The notes under the pieces are model-generated. The model was not told where the DNA came from, ran no database searches, and worked only from the letters and a program-made list of their open reading frames with translations. Below are positions 27,371-38,707 of a stretch of 64,000 nt of DNA, piece after piece. A program made the translations under genes and the position numbers. Source of the DNA: Taeniopygia guttata (lineage: Eukaryota > Chordata > Aves > Passeriformes > Estrildidae); assembly GCF_048771995.1 (NCBI RefSeq), contig NC_133026.1, positions 95,944,501 through 96,008,500 of the forward strand, given 5' to 3'. How positions within the stretch are numbered: the first letter of the stretch is position 1; every line of letters starts with the position of its first letter.

Positions 27371-27421
27371 AGGGAAGTTCCATGAAGTTCTGGGAAGTTC
27401 CAGGAAGGGAAGTTCTGGGAA
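27371..27421 (+). repeat. Degenerate short tandem repeat with four TTCNNNGAA palindromes
   Basis: The unit is about 10 bp (GGGAAGTTCY). It yields TTCCATGAA at 27378-27386, TTCTGGGAA at 27388-27396, TTCCAGGAA at 27398-27406 and TTCTGGGAA at 27413-27421. TTCNNNGAA is the established STAT-dimer (GAS) core. The block borders the large satellite and may be its decayed edge, so a regulatory role is only a possibility. Confidence 0.6.
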
Positions 27422-27430
27422 GTGAAGAAA

Positions 27431-27858
27431 AAGAGAAGAGAAGAGAAGAGAAGAGAAGAGAAGAGAAGAGAAGAGAAGAGAAGAGAAGAGAAGAGAAGAG
27501 AAGAGAAGAGAAGAGAAGAGAAGAGAAGAGAAGAGAAGAGAAGAGAAGAGAAGAGAAGAGAAGAGAAGAGAAGAGAAGAGAAGAGAAGAGAAGAGAAGAG
27601 AAGAGAAGAGAAGAGAAGAGAAGAGAAGAGAAGAGAAGAGAAGAGAAGAGAAGAGAAGAGAAGAGAAGAGAGAGAAGAGAAGAGAAGAGAAGAGAAGAGA
27701 AGAGAAGAGAAGAGAAGAGAAGAGAAGAGAAGAGAAGAGAAGAGAAGAGAAGAGAAGAGAAGAGAAGAGAAGAGAAGAGAAGAGAAGAGAAGAGAAGAGA
27801 AGAGAAGAGAAGAGAAGAGAAGAGAAGAGAAGAGAAGAGAAGAGAAGAGAAGAGAAAG
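27431..27858 (+). repeat. (AAGAG)n satellite, 84 units with one 4-bp slip
   Basis: Forty-eight AAGAG units run from 27431 to 27670. A 4-bp AGAG unit follows at 27671-27674, then 36 further units to 27854, and an AAAG joint at 27855-27858. Apart from the slip the units are identical, which points to recent expansion. One strand is pure purine for over 500 bp. The translated frames (KRREE on plus, LLFSS on minus) are artefacts of the repeat and not genes. Assembled length may differ from the true length. Confidence 0.97.
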
Positions 27859-27998
27859 AAAAGAAAAGAAAAGAAAAGAAAAGAAAAGAAAAGAAAAGAA
27901 AAGAAAAGAAAAGAAAAGAAAAGAAAAGAAAAGAAAAGAAAAGAAAAGAAAAGAAAAGAAAAGAAAAGAAAAGAAAAGAAAAGAAAAGAAAAGAAAAG
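27859..27998 (+). repeat. (AAAAG)n satellite, 28 units
   Basis: Perfect AAAAG units follow directly after the AAGAG array with no spacer beyond the AAAG joint. The two arrays differ by one transition per unit (AAGAG to AAAAG). It seems likely that one arose by spread of a G/A change in a single array. On the transcript strand this is CUUUU. Confidence 0.97.
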
Positions 27999-30900
27999 AA
28001 GAAAAATGAATGAAAACCTGTACAGGACATGCTGTTTTATGCAACAGCACCTTTGCAAGAAATGTGTTGGGGGAAAAGTAAGCATTATCTTAGTATTTTA
28101 ACTTTGAACTGAGTAAAGCAGGCAAAAAGCATTCTTTGCTAAATTTAAGAACCGTGGTGCCATCTGACAGAAAGCTTTTCCTTCTTTCCTCAAAGTAGAA
28201 TTCAGTTTTTGATTTACTCAGTATCACCTTTTGATCAAAGACTTTACATCTACTGTGGTCACTTCTGTGATTTCACACAAAATCCTTTCCAGTTCTTTTG
28301 ATGCCCTGCTTTTGCCTAACAAGAGCCTAATATGCACATATCTTTAACTTACCAACCAGAAGCTATGAAACCAGTGAGAATAATTTCAAATTATGATCAT
28401 TATCAAATCACTAAAACGATCTGTCCCTTGCTCAATTCACCTCTGATGTAGTAGGAATAAGGTTGGGAGGATTCCAGCTTTCTAATCTTTCTGCCTGGAA
28501 TGCCATGCAGAGGGTAAAGCACTCTTCTCATTATTCTGCAGTAACAGCAATCACTGTGCTACCTGCTTTACCCCTTGATGCTCAAAGGTAAAAGTACATG
28601 GATGGAGTACAGTCCTTTTCTAGTGACAAAAGGGAGCACCTCTTCAAACAGAGCCTCTTCAATTTTCCTCCCATTAGCATCATCTTGTAATGGCTCTAAC
28701 TCCTGCCTAACTAGGAACAACTAGAAAGCAGAGTTATTACAGTAGGTCTGGTCTGTAAATTAAATGATATTAAATGTGCATTTCCAAAGAGAGGTAGACT
28801 TTTTGATGATTTTTTTTCAAATCATGATGGCTGATATAAAGTATTTATAAAAATTTTGCTTCCTGCGTCTCTCCAAGGTCGGCTATTTAATTTATTTTTG
28901 TCACTATATACTACTTTTAATATTACATATTAAGTTAAGAAGGTTGATTTTGTTTTCAGAAAAAAACTAAACAGCAAATAACAAAACAACCTAATCACTC
29001 ACCCCCCCAAATATTATTTGCAGATGAGAGTCTTACATATAATTTTAATATGATAAATGATAAAAAGATATATAGTTGACTTTTTAAAATTTTGAGAAAT
29101 ATTAGTTTTAATAATAAATTAAAATATTATTTTAATTTAACAATTTAAATATTGGCAAGCAATAGATGGTGGAAAACGTTTTCATGAGAAGATCCGATAC
29201 AACTTTTCTAAGGCTTCATACAACCTCCAATTTCATATTTCCATACCATGTTTTTTAAGTTCATCAGCAATATAATGCATAAAGGTTTTTCATTAAACAT
29301 TAGAGAGTGATTTGAAAAAAATGCAAGATCTAACAAATCTTAAAAATATTATAGTAGAGCTTGAATGTTTTTGAAGTTTACTATTTCATTATTTTTTACC
29401 AGAGAAGGTAGGATTTATTTATTTGTTAGATTTATTTCATACACCTAGACTGTCTCAGGTAAAAAACCCTCCTCAAGAGCTTATACATTTAAAAGGGGCC
29501 TTGATAAAAAAGGATGCTTTATAGGGCATATACTAAATATTATTGAGGGAAATGAAGAGAAATATATGAAAGTATAGTAAGCTGTGACACACAGTTAACC
29601 ATTTTATCACCTATAATGTGTCTTGCTGGACTCTTTCGGCTGTTTACCTGTCTTAGAAACTAAATAAATCTGTTTTTTTAAACTGGTGCTTTATCAGCTG
29701 GAATATCATTGCTGTTTAAAAGAGTTTAATATCTCAGCTCCATTTATCACAGCTGCTGTCATGTCACAGCACTTAGCAGAACATCCCACTGTCATATGAG
29801 AACTTAGCACACCTGCTGAAAACTGTGAATATTAATTGACTGTATCACAATGCAAACTTTTTTCATGCACCAGGAAAGTGTATAATTTGGATACAAAACA
29901 TCTGGATGAGAACGACCTGTCCGACCTAAAAACTGGAAATTTTTCCCCCAAGAGATTTAATTTCCTGATAAAACAACACTCCATTATATTTCACATTCAG
30001 TTGTACTTTTTGCCAGACTGAGTTTTGCTGAGAAATAATTAGTCAAAAATCCCTCACTTGTTTAGACATTCTTGATGCGCTGAATTACTTTTTTTTTTCC
30101 TCCCACCACCAAAACAACACCGAAGCAGAGCACAGCTTTTTGTGCACCCAGGCATCACTCCAAGCTCCATCACTGTCCAGATATCAGCTGCAGACACACA
30201 ATTTCAGCTCCTTCAGGGGGATTGGTCCTGAATGGCACCAAAATGACTTTGTGCTTTGAAAGCAAAGGCTGATTGAGGCCCCAGTTTCTTGGTCTTCCCC
30301 CAGTGAAGGCTCAGAGCTTCCCGGTGCTGCAGCCACACCTCGGGACCCTGCGTGTGCTGGGGTCTGTGTGTGCAGCCTGACAGCTGACTACAGCAGCATA
30401 AAAAACCTCCCCAGCCTCATTCAGTAATTGGGGCTCTGGCTGCAGCTTCACAGAGCTGCATCCAGCTTTCCTTACACTGTCCACTGCCCAGATAATTGGT
30501 GTGACATTTCATTCCTCCCTTCGCCAGGAAAAGGCATTTGGGCAGAAAGTTCCCTCTCCCAGCCCGTGCCTCCAGCCCCAAGTAAAAAGGGCAATTATGT
30601 TTCCTGGTTCAGAGGCTGACACCTTTTCCAGGCTGGTCAAGAGCAACCTTCCCCTTCTCTATCACCCTGCTGAAAACAAGACATGATAGAAAAAGAGACC
30701 AAATGTAATTCATGTTGTTAGGTAGTTATATGCAGAAAAAAGCTGCCAGTTGGATAATTAGGGATGATGCCTACGGTGCCTTTCCTTCCTGCCCATTTTG
30801 ATGCCTAAGCAGAATTTTTTGCCAAATACATGGCCTGTAGGTTTAACTATTTCAGACAAACCAGTGGATTAATACTGACCTTCTAGATTAGAAATTGTAG

Positions 30901-31062
30901 CTCTGTTTGCTGTTTTTCCCTTTGTCATTTTTGCTCTTTGATAGTCCTTGGGGAATGGGACAATTTATATCACTGCATTTCAGTTTCATATATTGGTTTA
31001 TATCTTGAATTTCTGAGAATTTCCATCTCTCTTTCACTATAGAAGAATCTTTATATTTTAAT

Positions 31063-31201
31063 ACAAATGTAAAGGTCTACAGAAATTCTGAAAACAGAGT
31101 TAAAATATGAAACACAAAAAGTTATTTTAACCTTACACATTAGATTTAAGTCACAAGAAGATTTGTTGGATGTGAAACTGACATAGTATTCCTTTTTTTA
31201 G
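31063..31201 (+). repeat. Duplicated element, copy 1 (about 139 bp)
   Basis: This copy matches 32223-32371 in order along its whole length, most clearly at its right end (TTGTTGGATGTGAAACTG, then CATAGTAYTCCTT). It ends in a T-run and AG. Divergence is substantial, with small gaps, so the duplication is old. It could be two copies of an unrecognised dispersed repeat, two remnant long terminal repeats of one element, or a local segmental duplication. Confidence 0.55.
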
Positions 31202-31264
31202 CATTCACTGGCTGCAACAGAAGAAAAAGATTATATCATCAACACGACATCAGATTCAGTCCAA
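31202..31264 (+). other. Possible 63-nt plus-strand exon
   Basis: A T-rich acceptor (CCTTTTTTTAG, ending at 31201) and a donor (CAA|GTAAGA at 31265) bracket 63 nt. The segment is a multiple of three and open in all three frames. One frame reads HSLAATEEKDYIINTTSD. It is on the opposite strand to the two supported exons and no partner exon was found. It could be an antisense or non-coding RNA exon, or chance. Confidence 0.2.
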
Positions 31265-32038
31265 GTAAGAACCTTAGGAATATTGTTCCAACTTAGCATT
31301 TTTACAGTCAAGACATCATAAGGGTTATGTGATGAAATAAAATAGATAAGTAGCAGTTAAGGAGTACCAACTCTGTAGTAGCTGCTGCAGTGTTGGCTTT
31401 CAAGAGATCACATGCAGCCTCCCTCAAATAAAGAAAGAAGAAATAAGGAGAAAGGCTTTACCCTCTAAGCTACTATGAAATATACAAAGACAAGCTACAT
31501 TCACCAGAGGGCAACCCGGCACTTTCCACCATGGTAATGTTCTGTTTTATAAATATTTATATATCTATAAGCCAGCTATAGTCAGATTCTCGAAAGCTCA
31601 TAAACAGAAAAGCAACAAACATGGCAGCTAAGCTATTTACAAGTGAAACAAATTGAGAGCATCTCAGAAAAAAAAGAAAGACCAATAGGAAATGCCTCTA
31701 AAGTTTAAAACAGCATAGCAGCATTTAAAGCCTTTATTTTCTTTATTGTTGCAGATATCTATAAGAACAGATGGTTCCAAAAAGATGTGTTTCCATTTAG
31801 GCTTCTGCCATACTGTATTTATGAGAATGCATAGTCACAAGACATATGCCACCTGGCTTTGAGCTGTGATTCGTTCAGCTGCAGAACTATATTAGGTGAA
31901 AATCTTTTGCAACACTGAAGAGGTTTCTGAAGTTTTGTAGGAATAGCAGTCCTGAAGTTTGAAGCATTCCATCCTGTTTCAGGAAGAATAATTATACCTG
32001 ATATTTTCTTCAGAAGAAAAAGTAAGGAAGAAGAAAGA

Positions 32039-32064
32039 GTAAGTGGTTCTTGTAAGTGGTTCTT
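32039..32064 (+). repeat. Perfect 13-bp tandem duplication
   Basis: GTAAGTGGTTCTT occurs twice in direct succession. It is probably a simple replication slip between the two copies of the larger duplicated element. Confidence 0.9.
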
Positions 32065-32222
32065 ATTGACAAAGACCAGGGGAAAAAACTTCTCACAATC
32101 TATATAAGCAATGAGAAGAAATGAGCTCATAAGCTCAAGAAATCTACTCCTGAAGTCTCATCTCTAACCATATATCTAATGCACAATCCATAAAAGTTAC
32201 TTCTTTCCTTCTGAAAACATAC

Positions 32223-32371
32223 ACAAATGCGTATGTAAGAGAGTGCAAAAGCTCTGAAAACAAAATTAAAAAATTGACCACACAGAGATATTTTAACATA
32301 TACATTAGGGTTGGCATTCAGTCACAAGCTTTGTTGGATGTGAAACTGCCATAGTACTCCTTCCACTACAG
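32223..32371 (+). repeat. Duplicated element, copy 2 (about 149 bp)
   Basis: This is the partner of 31063-31201, in direct orientation and 1.16 kb downstream. Shared blocks include ACAAATG, CTGAAAAC, ATTTTAAC, CACAAG and the right-end block TTTGTTGGATGTGAAACTG. It also ends in a pyrimidine tract and AG (CTCCTTCCACTACAG). The sequences beyond both right ends do not match. Confidence 0.55.
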
Positions 32372-34885
32372 CTCAGCACCTGCTCAGTTGCTTATTGCTA
32401 TTCTTTATATCTTACGGTTATCTTCTTTATGTACAGAAAAGATGCAAGTGCATTTTAAAGCCATGTTTTTTCCTTTCAGCCCTAGGTTTTGAGATATGTT
32501 TTGTGGAACCTATTAGTTCTGTTTGAGTCCTGGAAAAGAGTGGAAGGTGACAGAGAATTAATCAAAGTCTTCTTTTTGCATTAATCCACTCAGGGGCTGA
32601 TGCACAATTTCTAAGGGCTAAAGCACAGACAGCTACATGAAGTAGTTGCAAGATAAGTTCTGGATGGATACAACCATACTGACACAAAGAAGTAAAAAGA
32701 GGATAGTGACTTGTTATATTTGAGTCTCAAAACAAGTTGCCAACAAAGCTTTCTCCTCTCTCCTGCCCAATGTTCCTCGCTGGGCACCCTGTGATCACAG
32801 CCAATTTATGGTTTTGGAAATATGTAATGTAGGAAAATAAGTTTTTAAATTTCTGTATTCTAATGAAAGTTTAAATTTGATGTCACACTTAGACAAGCAC
32901 AGGATTTCACCTCTGACTATCCCACATACTTACTGCTGTGGCTTACAGGGTCAAGGAAATTAAACTGCTGGGGAAAACAAAGCAAGCTGGAAAGGTTAAA
33001 CACAATAAAAAATATCCTTTGCTTATCAAAGAGTGAAGAGTCATCCTTCCATCTGAAACAGCTAGAAATAAAAATTTTTCTATTCTATCAGGCTCATTTG
33101 TTCTGGTTAATTTCCTCAGTCTTGCAAAAGATTTCTGCCTAATATGACTGAAATTTAACAAATCACAGCTCAAAAGGGGAAGATGTACTGACATTTTTGG
33201 TCATTGTTAAATGTACTTGACCACATTCAGAAGTGAAGAATGTTTTCACTTTAGAAATACTTGAAAACATACTTTAGAAGCTTAGCTTGCAAGAAAAGTG
33301 TAAACAGTGTTTTGAGATTCAGCAGAGATATTTATAGCCATTCTAAGACAAACAAACAAAAAAGGCCAAACCCCAGCTTGTTTCTATTTTGATACCAAGT
33401 AAATGTACAGACAACCTACACAGAGTTTAATGGATCAGTTATTGACAAGGTGATTTGCTTTGACTGATCAGTCATATAGGAAGGTCTTGGCAGTCTCTGG
33501 ACTTTGAATTCCTTTCTAGATATATCATAGAAGTCATAGTTAAGGAATTAGATAATATCTTCCCAAGAGAGGTATACATATTATTAAACAGTTGTGTTAT
33601 TATATAGAAATTATTTTTTTCCCTCAATATTCTCCCTATGAGCTGGGAAAAGCTTCAAGATATATTAGTAAAGAACACAGAATAACTCTACTATTGAAGT
33701 GCATTTCTCTTTTAATGCAGGAGGACTTTTTTAAAAAAAAATTGAACTGTATCTTTAAACTCTTTTCAAAATGTTCATTTATTTGCCCAGACTTCCAGCA
33801 TATAGAACAAATATTGCAGATATATCTCCCACTGATGCATCTTCTGGGAATTTTCACTTCAGAAATTGAGACAAGCAGTCACCTGTATTTCACACAACTC
33901 ACTGAATGCAAAGGAACACCTTTTATTCACTCAGCTACTACATGCTCAGACTACTAGTGTAGGTGCAGGAGTTCTGTGTTTATAACATCAACAGCATCAG
34001 CTGGACTCAAAACTACCCTTCCATCAGGAATAGGCTAGGGAGAATGGTATAGTTGAAATAATTCTGGAAATTTCACCAGGGGAAAAAAGCACAGTCTGAA
34101 AAAAAATTATACATCTGTGTGCTAAATCTATGCCACTGCAGTACCTTGGTGCAGCTGGCAGCTGCCCAGGCAGGGATCCAATTTAATGAAGAGTCCCTCA
34201 ACACAGAAAAGTAACAACACAGGGATCTTTTTACTCTTTCCCAGCCAGCTCCGCTGGTTCAGGGAAGGGAGTGCACTGACAGTGCTACATTTCAAGCTGC
34301 CATTTTCCTAACAGGTTAAATAGAGAGCATGCTCAAAGATTTGTGACCATGCAGAAAGAATATTTGCCATTTACTCATGTGGTAAGTCCCAAAATGCTGG
34401 TCACTGCCTTGACAAAAAGACAAAGGGATCGAGCATCCTTTATTTCTGTGTTTCCTCATTCCAAATCACCACTTTTGGTGGCTTTACATTTACCAAACCT
34501 AACTCACAGAAACTGAAATTGCATGGGAGTAGTAGTTTTTGCTGTAGAACTGTTTTTAAAGAAAGCAGATGCTGTACTCCAACTTTTGCTTAATGCGAGG
34601 ATACTTTCAGAACCTTCATTTTACTGTGCTGAACAGCAAATCTTAATTACCTGGGTCTGAAGCCACACCATGTTTAGTTGGATCCATTAAAAAAAGATCT
34701 ATAAAGTGTTCCTTTTTTTGCCACACAACAGAGTATTCCAATTTAAAATGTGTTTGTCTTTCTAGGACACACTCTCTCTCATCCAGACTTATGTAGATTT
34801 GTCCACCATCCACCATGCATAGTCCCAGAAAGATGTTAAAAAGTCTGAAAGTATATTTAATAAGGGGGACATTTAAACCCACTTT

Positions 34886-34918
34886 TATAGTATTAATACT
34901 ATTATAGTATTAATATAG
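34886..34918 (+). repeat. 17-bp AT-rich tandem repeat with a perfect palindrome
   Basis: The unit TATAGTATTAATACTAT is repeated about 1.9 times. TAGTATTAATACTA at 34888-34901 is a perfect 14-bp palindrome and could form a small cruciform. Confidence 0.75.
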
Positions 34919-35948
34919 AAATTATTATTTATATATTACTTACCCCATTTTCTAGTATTAATAATGAACAGTGATTTGGCCATATGACATCAGATATTGC
35001 ATAAAAGTACAGACTGACAGCATAACAATATTTATTTTTCACTCTACCATTAAAGAAGCAAGAAGAACAATTAGAATGAGTTGTGTAAATGGAAAGTAAT
35101 GAATGGTAGCATAGATGTTTTCCCCCTACATATTTTGCCTTAGAATAACTCTGAAGCAGGAGCACCGTATGGCTACACATGCAAACAAAATGCTACAACA
35201 GTGACACTGTCTGCTAACAGTGTGGGAATAAAAAAAAAAATCAAACCATTTAGCAACTCATGTGAGAACTTCACAACAACTAAAAGAAATCTAATAGTAA
35301 GAAATTAAAATTATAATATTTTTACTCTGTTTTTCTGAATGTAAACCAAAGCATACGTTTGGATTTAGACTTACAAACTGTAGAAGAAAAACATTTTTAA
35401 ACTTCTGAAGGTTTCACTAGCAAATTAATGTCTCCACCCTGCTGTTATGCTAAAATTATGGAAAAGGAACCCAGCACTGTAGGTTTAATTTTGCCAAGGA
35501 AATAACAGCTCTCCAACTGTCAGGACTACATGCAGAAAGAACTATGATAAGCTGCTCTAAGAAATGCTTATTTTCATGTAAAAATGCACAGTAAATAATT
35601 TCTTCAGGAAAAAGGAATTTGTGCTGCACTTTAAACCATCACCATGTCAAAGAGAAGGAGAAAAGTACGAAGATGCATAGTGGAAAGTTATTTTGAACCC
35701 TAAAAATATATGCAGACATGAGACAGCCCATCTCAACAGATACTCTTGTTTCAATTAGCTGAACAGTGTGGATGGAATTTGTTAGACCAGTTATACTAAA
35801 AACCCTGCTCCTCTGTCACAACATGTTAGCAAGAACAACCTAACTCCTCTTATACAGTATCCTTGTGCTAAAGCATTCCTTTGAAGTTTCCTTTTGTTGT
35901 TGGGAAGGGGCAGACAGAAAAATTATTTGTATGAACTCATCAGCACAG

Positions 35949-35963
35949 TTTTTTTTTTTTTTT
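35949..35963 (+). repeat. Poly(T) tract, 15 nt
   Basis: An uninterrupted T-run followed by CAG. On the plus strand this resembles an acceptor, but no open exon with a matching donor was recognised after it. Confidence 0.9.
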
Positions 35964-38675
35964 CAGCATCCTAGAGAGACAAATCCAATCAAGTTCATGA
36001 ATTAGTCTGATTAATAATGATGAATATGGAATCAAAGTAGAAGTCACAGAAGTTTCTGCACTGCAGTATTTCTACTGCTACGTAATAGACCTAATTTGTG
36101 GTTTGTAAATGTGTTTGTGTACACTTACACGCACAAAAATCTACTATTTTCCTACTGGCTTATCCAATCTTCTTTTCTTTTAAAGGCTTAGTGACTAGCA
36201 GCACTAAGATATGTCTGGAAGAGTATTTATGTCACTTACCTTTTTCTTTAACTGTGTCTAGGGATGCACCTAAGTAGACTTGTAGCTGTTGTGGTCTCTG
36301 ACCACAGAATGGCATTTGGTCTACAAGCCAATTAATTTTACCAAGTTATTTAATACTCATCTTTAAGGAAAAGCTCTAAAGGACTGAGACTAGCTGAGCT
36401 GGTGAGAAGGAAAATAAAATCTCTGAGAAAAATATAACCCTCTTAAATATGAGAATGAATAGTCCACCCCATTGCAAGCAAAAGTAATATGATAAACTAT
36501 AGACTAAGAAGTTAAACTGATCCTGCATTTTCAAATGCTCCTCTTATTGCACTTCTACAGCTCTGATAGAGGTTATTCCTTCTTATTCCATCAAAAATCA
36601 CAGAATTTCCACCCAAAGTATGTATATTCAGCTCTGACCTAATATTAGCCTTTTTCAATTCACAGAAGTTCTGGTCTCCTGAGGGCAAGAAACATTTTCT
36701 TGCAATGACAGATACTTCTTTGCAGTCCAGTGGCAATAATGACAATAAATATAGCTCCGTTAATTGTAGTCCACTGCTACATACTGTGGCATGGGACAGT
36801 GAAACTAGAATGCCTCCTGGAGATGTTCAGGTAATTTCAGTAAAATGTTCCTTTTCCTAGAAATAACTCATATCTACTGGTCTCATGGTGAGTGGAACAT
36901 GTCTCTTTAGGTAAAACCTATGTGCCACTTGTTTTAGCCAATTCAGCAGTATAATCAGACTTTATGATAAAAACTCATGTTCCCACCATATGTACCCTCT
37001 ATATTTTTGTCCGAAACCACAGAGATGTTGATGACAGGTTATGACTTTATAACATTTAGGAATATGTTGGATCATCTCACTGTAATCTTATATTTAGAAT
37101 GACATAAATGCTAATAAAGTAAAATAATTAGCTGTTTTTTGCATGGCTATGTAATGTGAACAACAAAAAAAAGTATGCTTAACATGAAGAAAAGGCTAAA
37201 TGTTAAGATAAAATTTGCACAAAAAAGAGCATGTCTATTCCCAACTTCCTTCATCCTTTTATCAGAGTGCTTTCCTATTTCCTCTTTAAAAGGCTTGAAT
37301 GTGCTGTGACAGTTCTAAGATTTGTCTTTTTTATGTTTATGCCTGTGCCTCTGCCTGAATTTTCCTATACACAGTGATAGTTTTTGCTAACACAGTGAAC
37401 AGAATTGTAACTCTACAATGCATTGTATTTTTACTATCAGGAAATTACAGAATAGATTGGTGGACCATGTGTCTAAATTGATAGTGAGGACATATGTTGG
37501 AGGTCAGTATGACTTTTTCTCCTTTTTGCTTGGAAATTTCAAGTGGAAAGCAAAATAATGGAAGTATTTAAACCAAAGCTGATTAATGATCCAGATGTTC
37601 ACTAAAATCTATGCGTGTGATCTAATCCTTTAAGAATGATTACAGATAAGGTAATTTGTTCACAGACACAGTTAGTTGCTCTTGTCTGATAATGGTGCTT
37701 AATCTCCTTGGCATGTTAAATGCAATCCTGAAAATAACAAAGCGGTTATGACCAGAAAATATACTAACAAAAGATTAAGTATATCCATCTGTACAGAGGG
37801 CCAAAATTGGTTTTGATTTCTGTTGCTAGAAGAAATGAAAGATAAAAAAATGTGAATGAAGTCAAAGCAAAATTATATGAGGCCACTCATATATGTACTC
37901 TCTTATTTCAACAAACAACAAAATAATGCAATGTAACATGCCTAGTCAAAAACAGATGCAGAACTGAGTTAATGTATGCACTGTGAGAAAATAATGTAAT
38001 GAGCAGATATATATACACAGTTTTCCAAGTTAAAAAGCAGTTTTGAGTAAACCTTATAGTTTATTAATTTTTAAAAATAAATAAATTAAATTTGATTTAA
38101 GTAATCAAAGGAGAATAATAAAAAAAATCTTTGTCTAGATTTTTTTTTCTCTAAAATAAAACATTTTAGAAAACTAATATATAATTTGAGATGTCCCATA
38201 CAATTAGGAAATTTAAAATTCTAATTTATTGGAATAGATCCCATAATAGTTTTTAATACTGAAAACCTTCTATCAAAATGGATCAATTTAATAGTGTCTT
38301 AAAAAGACAATTTCTTCTTTGGGCACCATCTATATTATAGACACACATTAAAAATTACATAATATAATATATAATGGATATAAAATCAACATCTCTGATG
38401 TTATTCCTTTTCCTAAAATCTACACATATATTCTAGAATATGTTTTCTGTTTTCATCAATTTTGGTTTGTGGAGTTGTTAAATTAAATTTCCCATATTTC
38501 AGTACGCAGATACCATGTTTCTAGAAGCATTGCACATACAGATAGATTTGACAGATAAAATGCCTCACCATTGTTCTTGCCAGAAGGCAGAACATACGTT
38601 TCTGTTCCTTCCATCCTGGAAAAGGCTATATTATTGTTACTACAGTGCTTTTATTAACATTCCAGGGCAGAGAAC

Positions 38676-38679
<4 letters not shown>

Positions 38680-38706
<27 letters not shown>
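38680..38706 (+). repeat. Poly(T) tract, 27 nt
   Basis: This is the longest homopolymer seen in the window. On the minus strand it is A27, which could be the tail of a retroposed sequence lying to its right. The sequence to the right (38707-38900) was not recognisable as a gene copy or a known SINE. Confidence 0.95.

Positions 38707-38707
<1 letters not shown>

Noticed and set aside
27154..28101. 315-residue frame rich in KRREE, and minus-strand frames rich in LLFSS
   Set aside because: They are translations of the AAGAG/AAAAG satellite. Every frame of such an array is open because no unit contains a stop.
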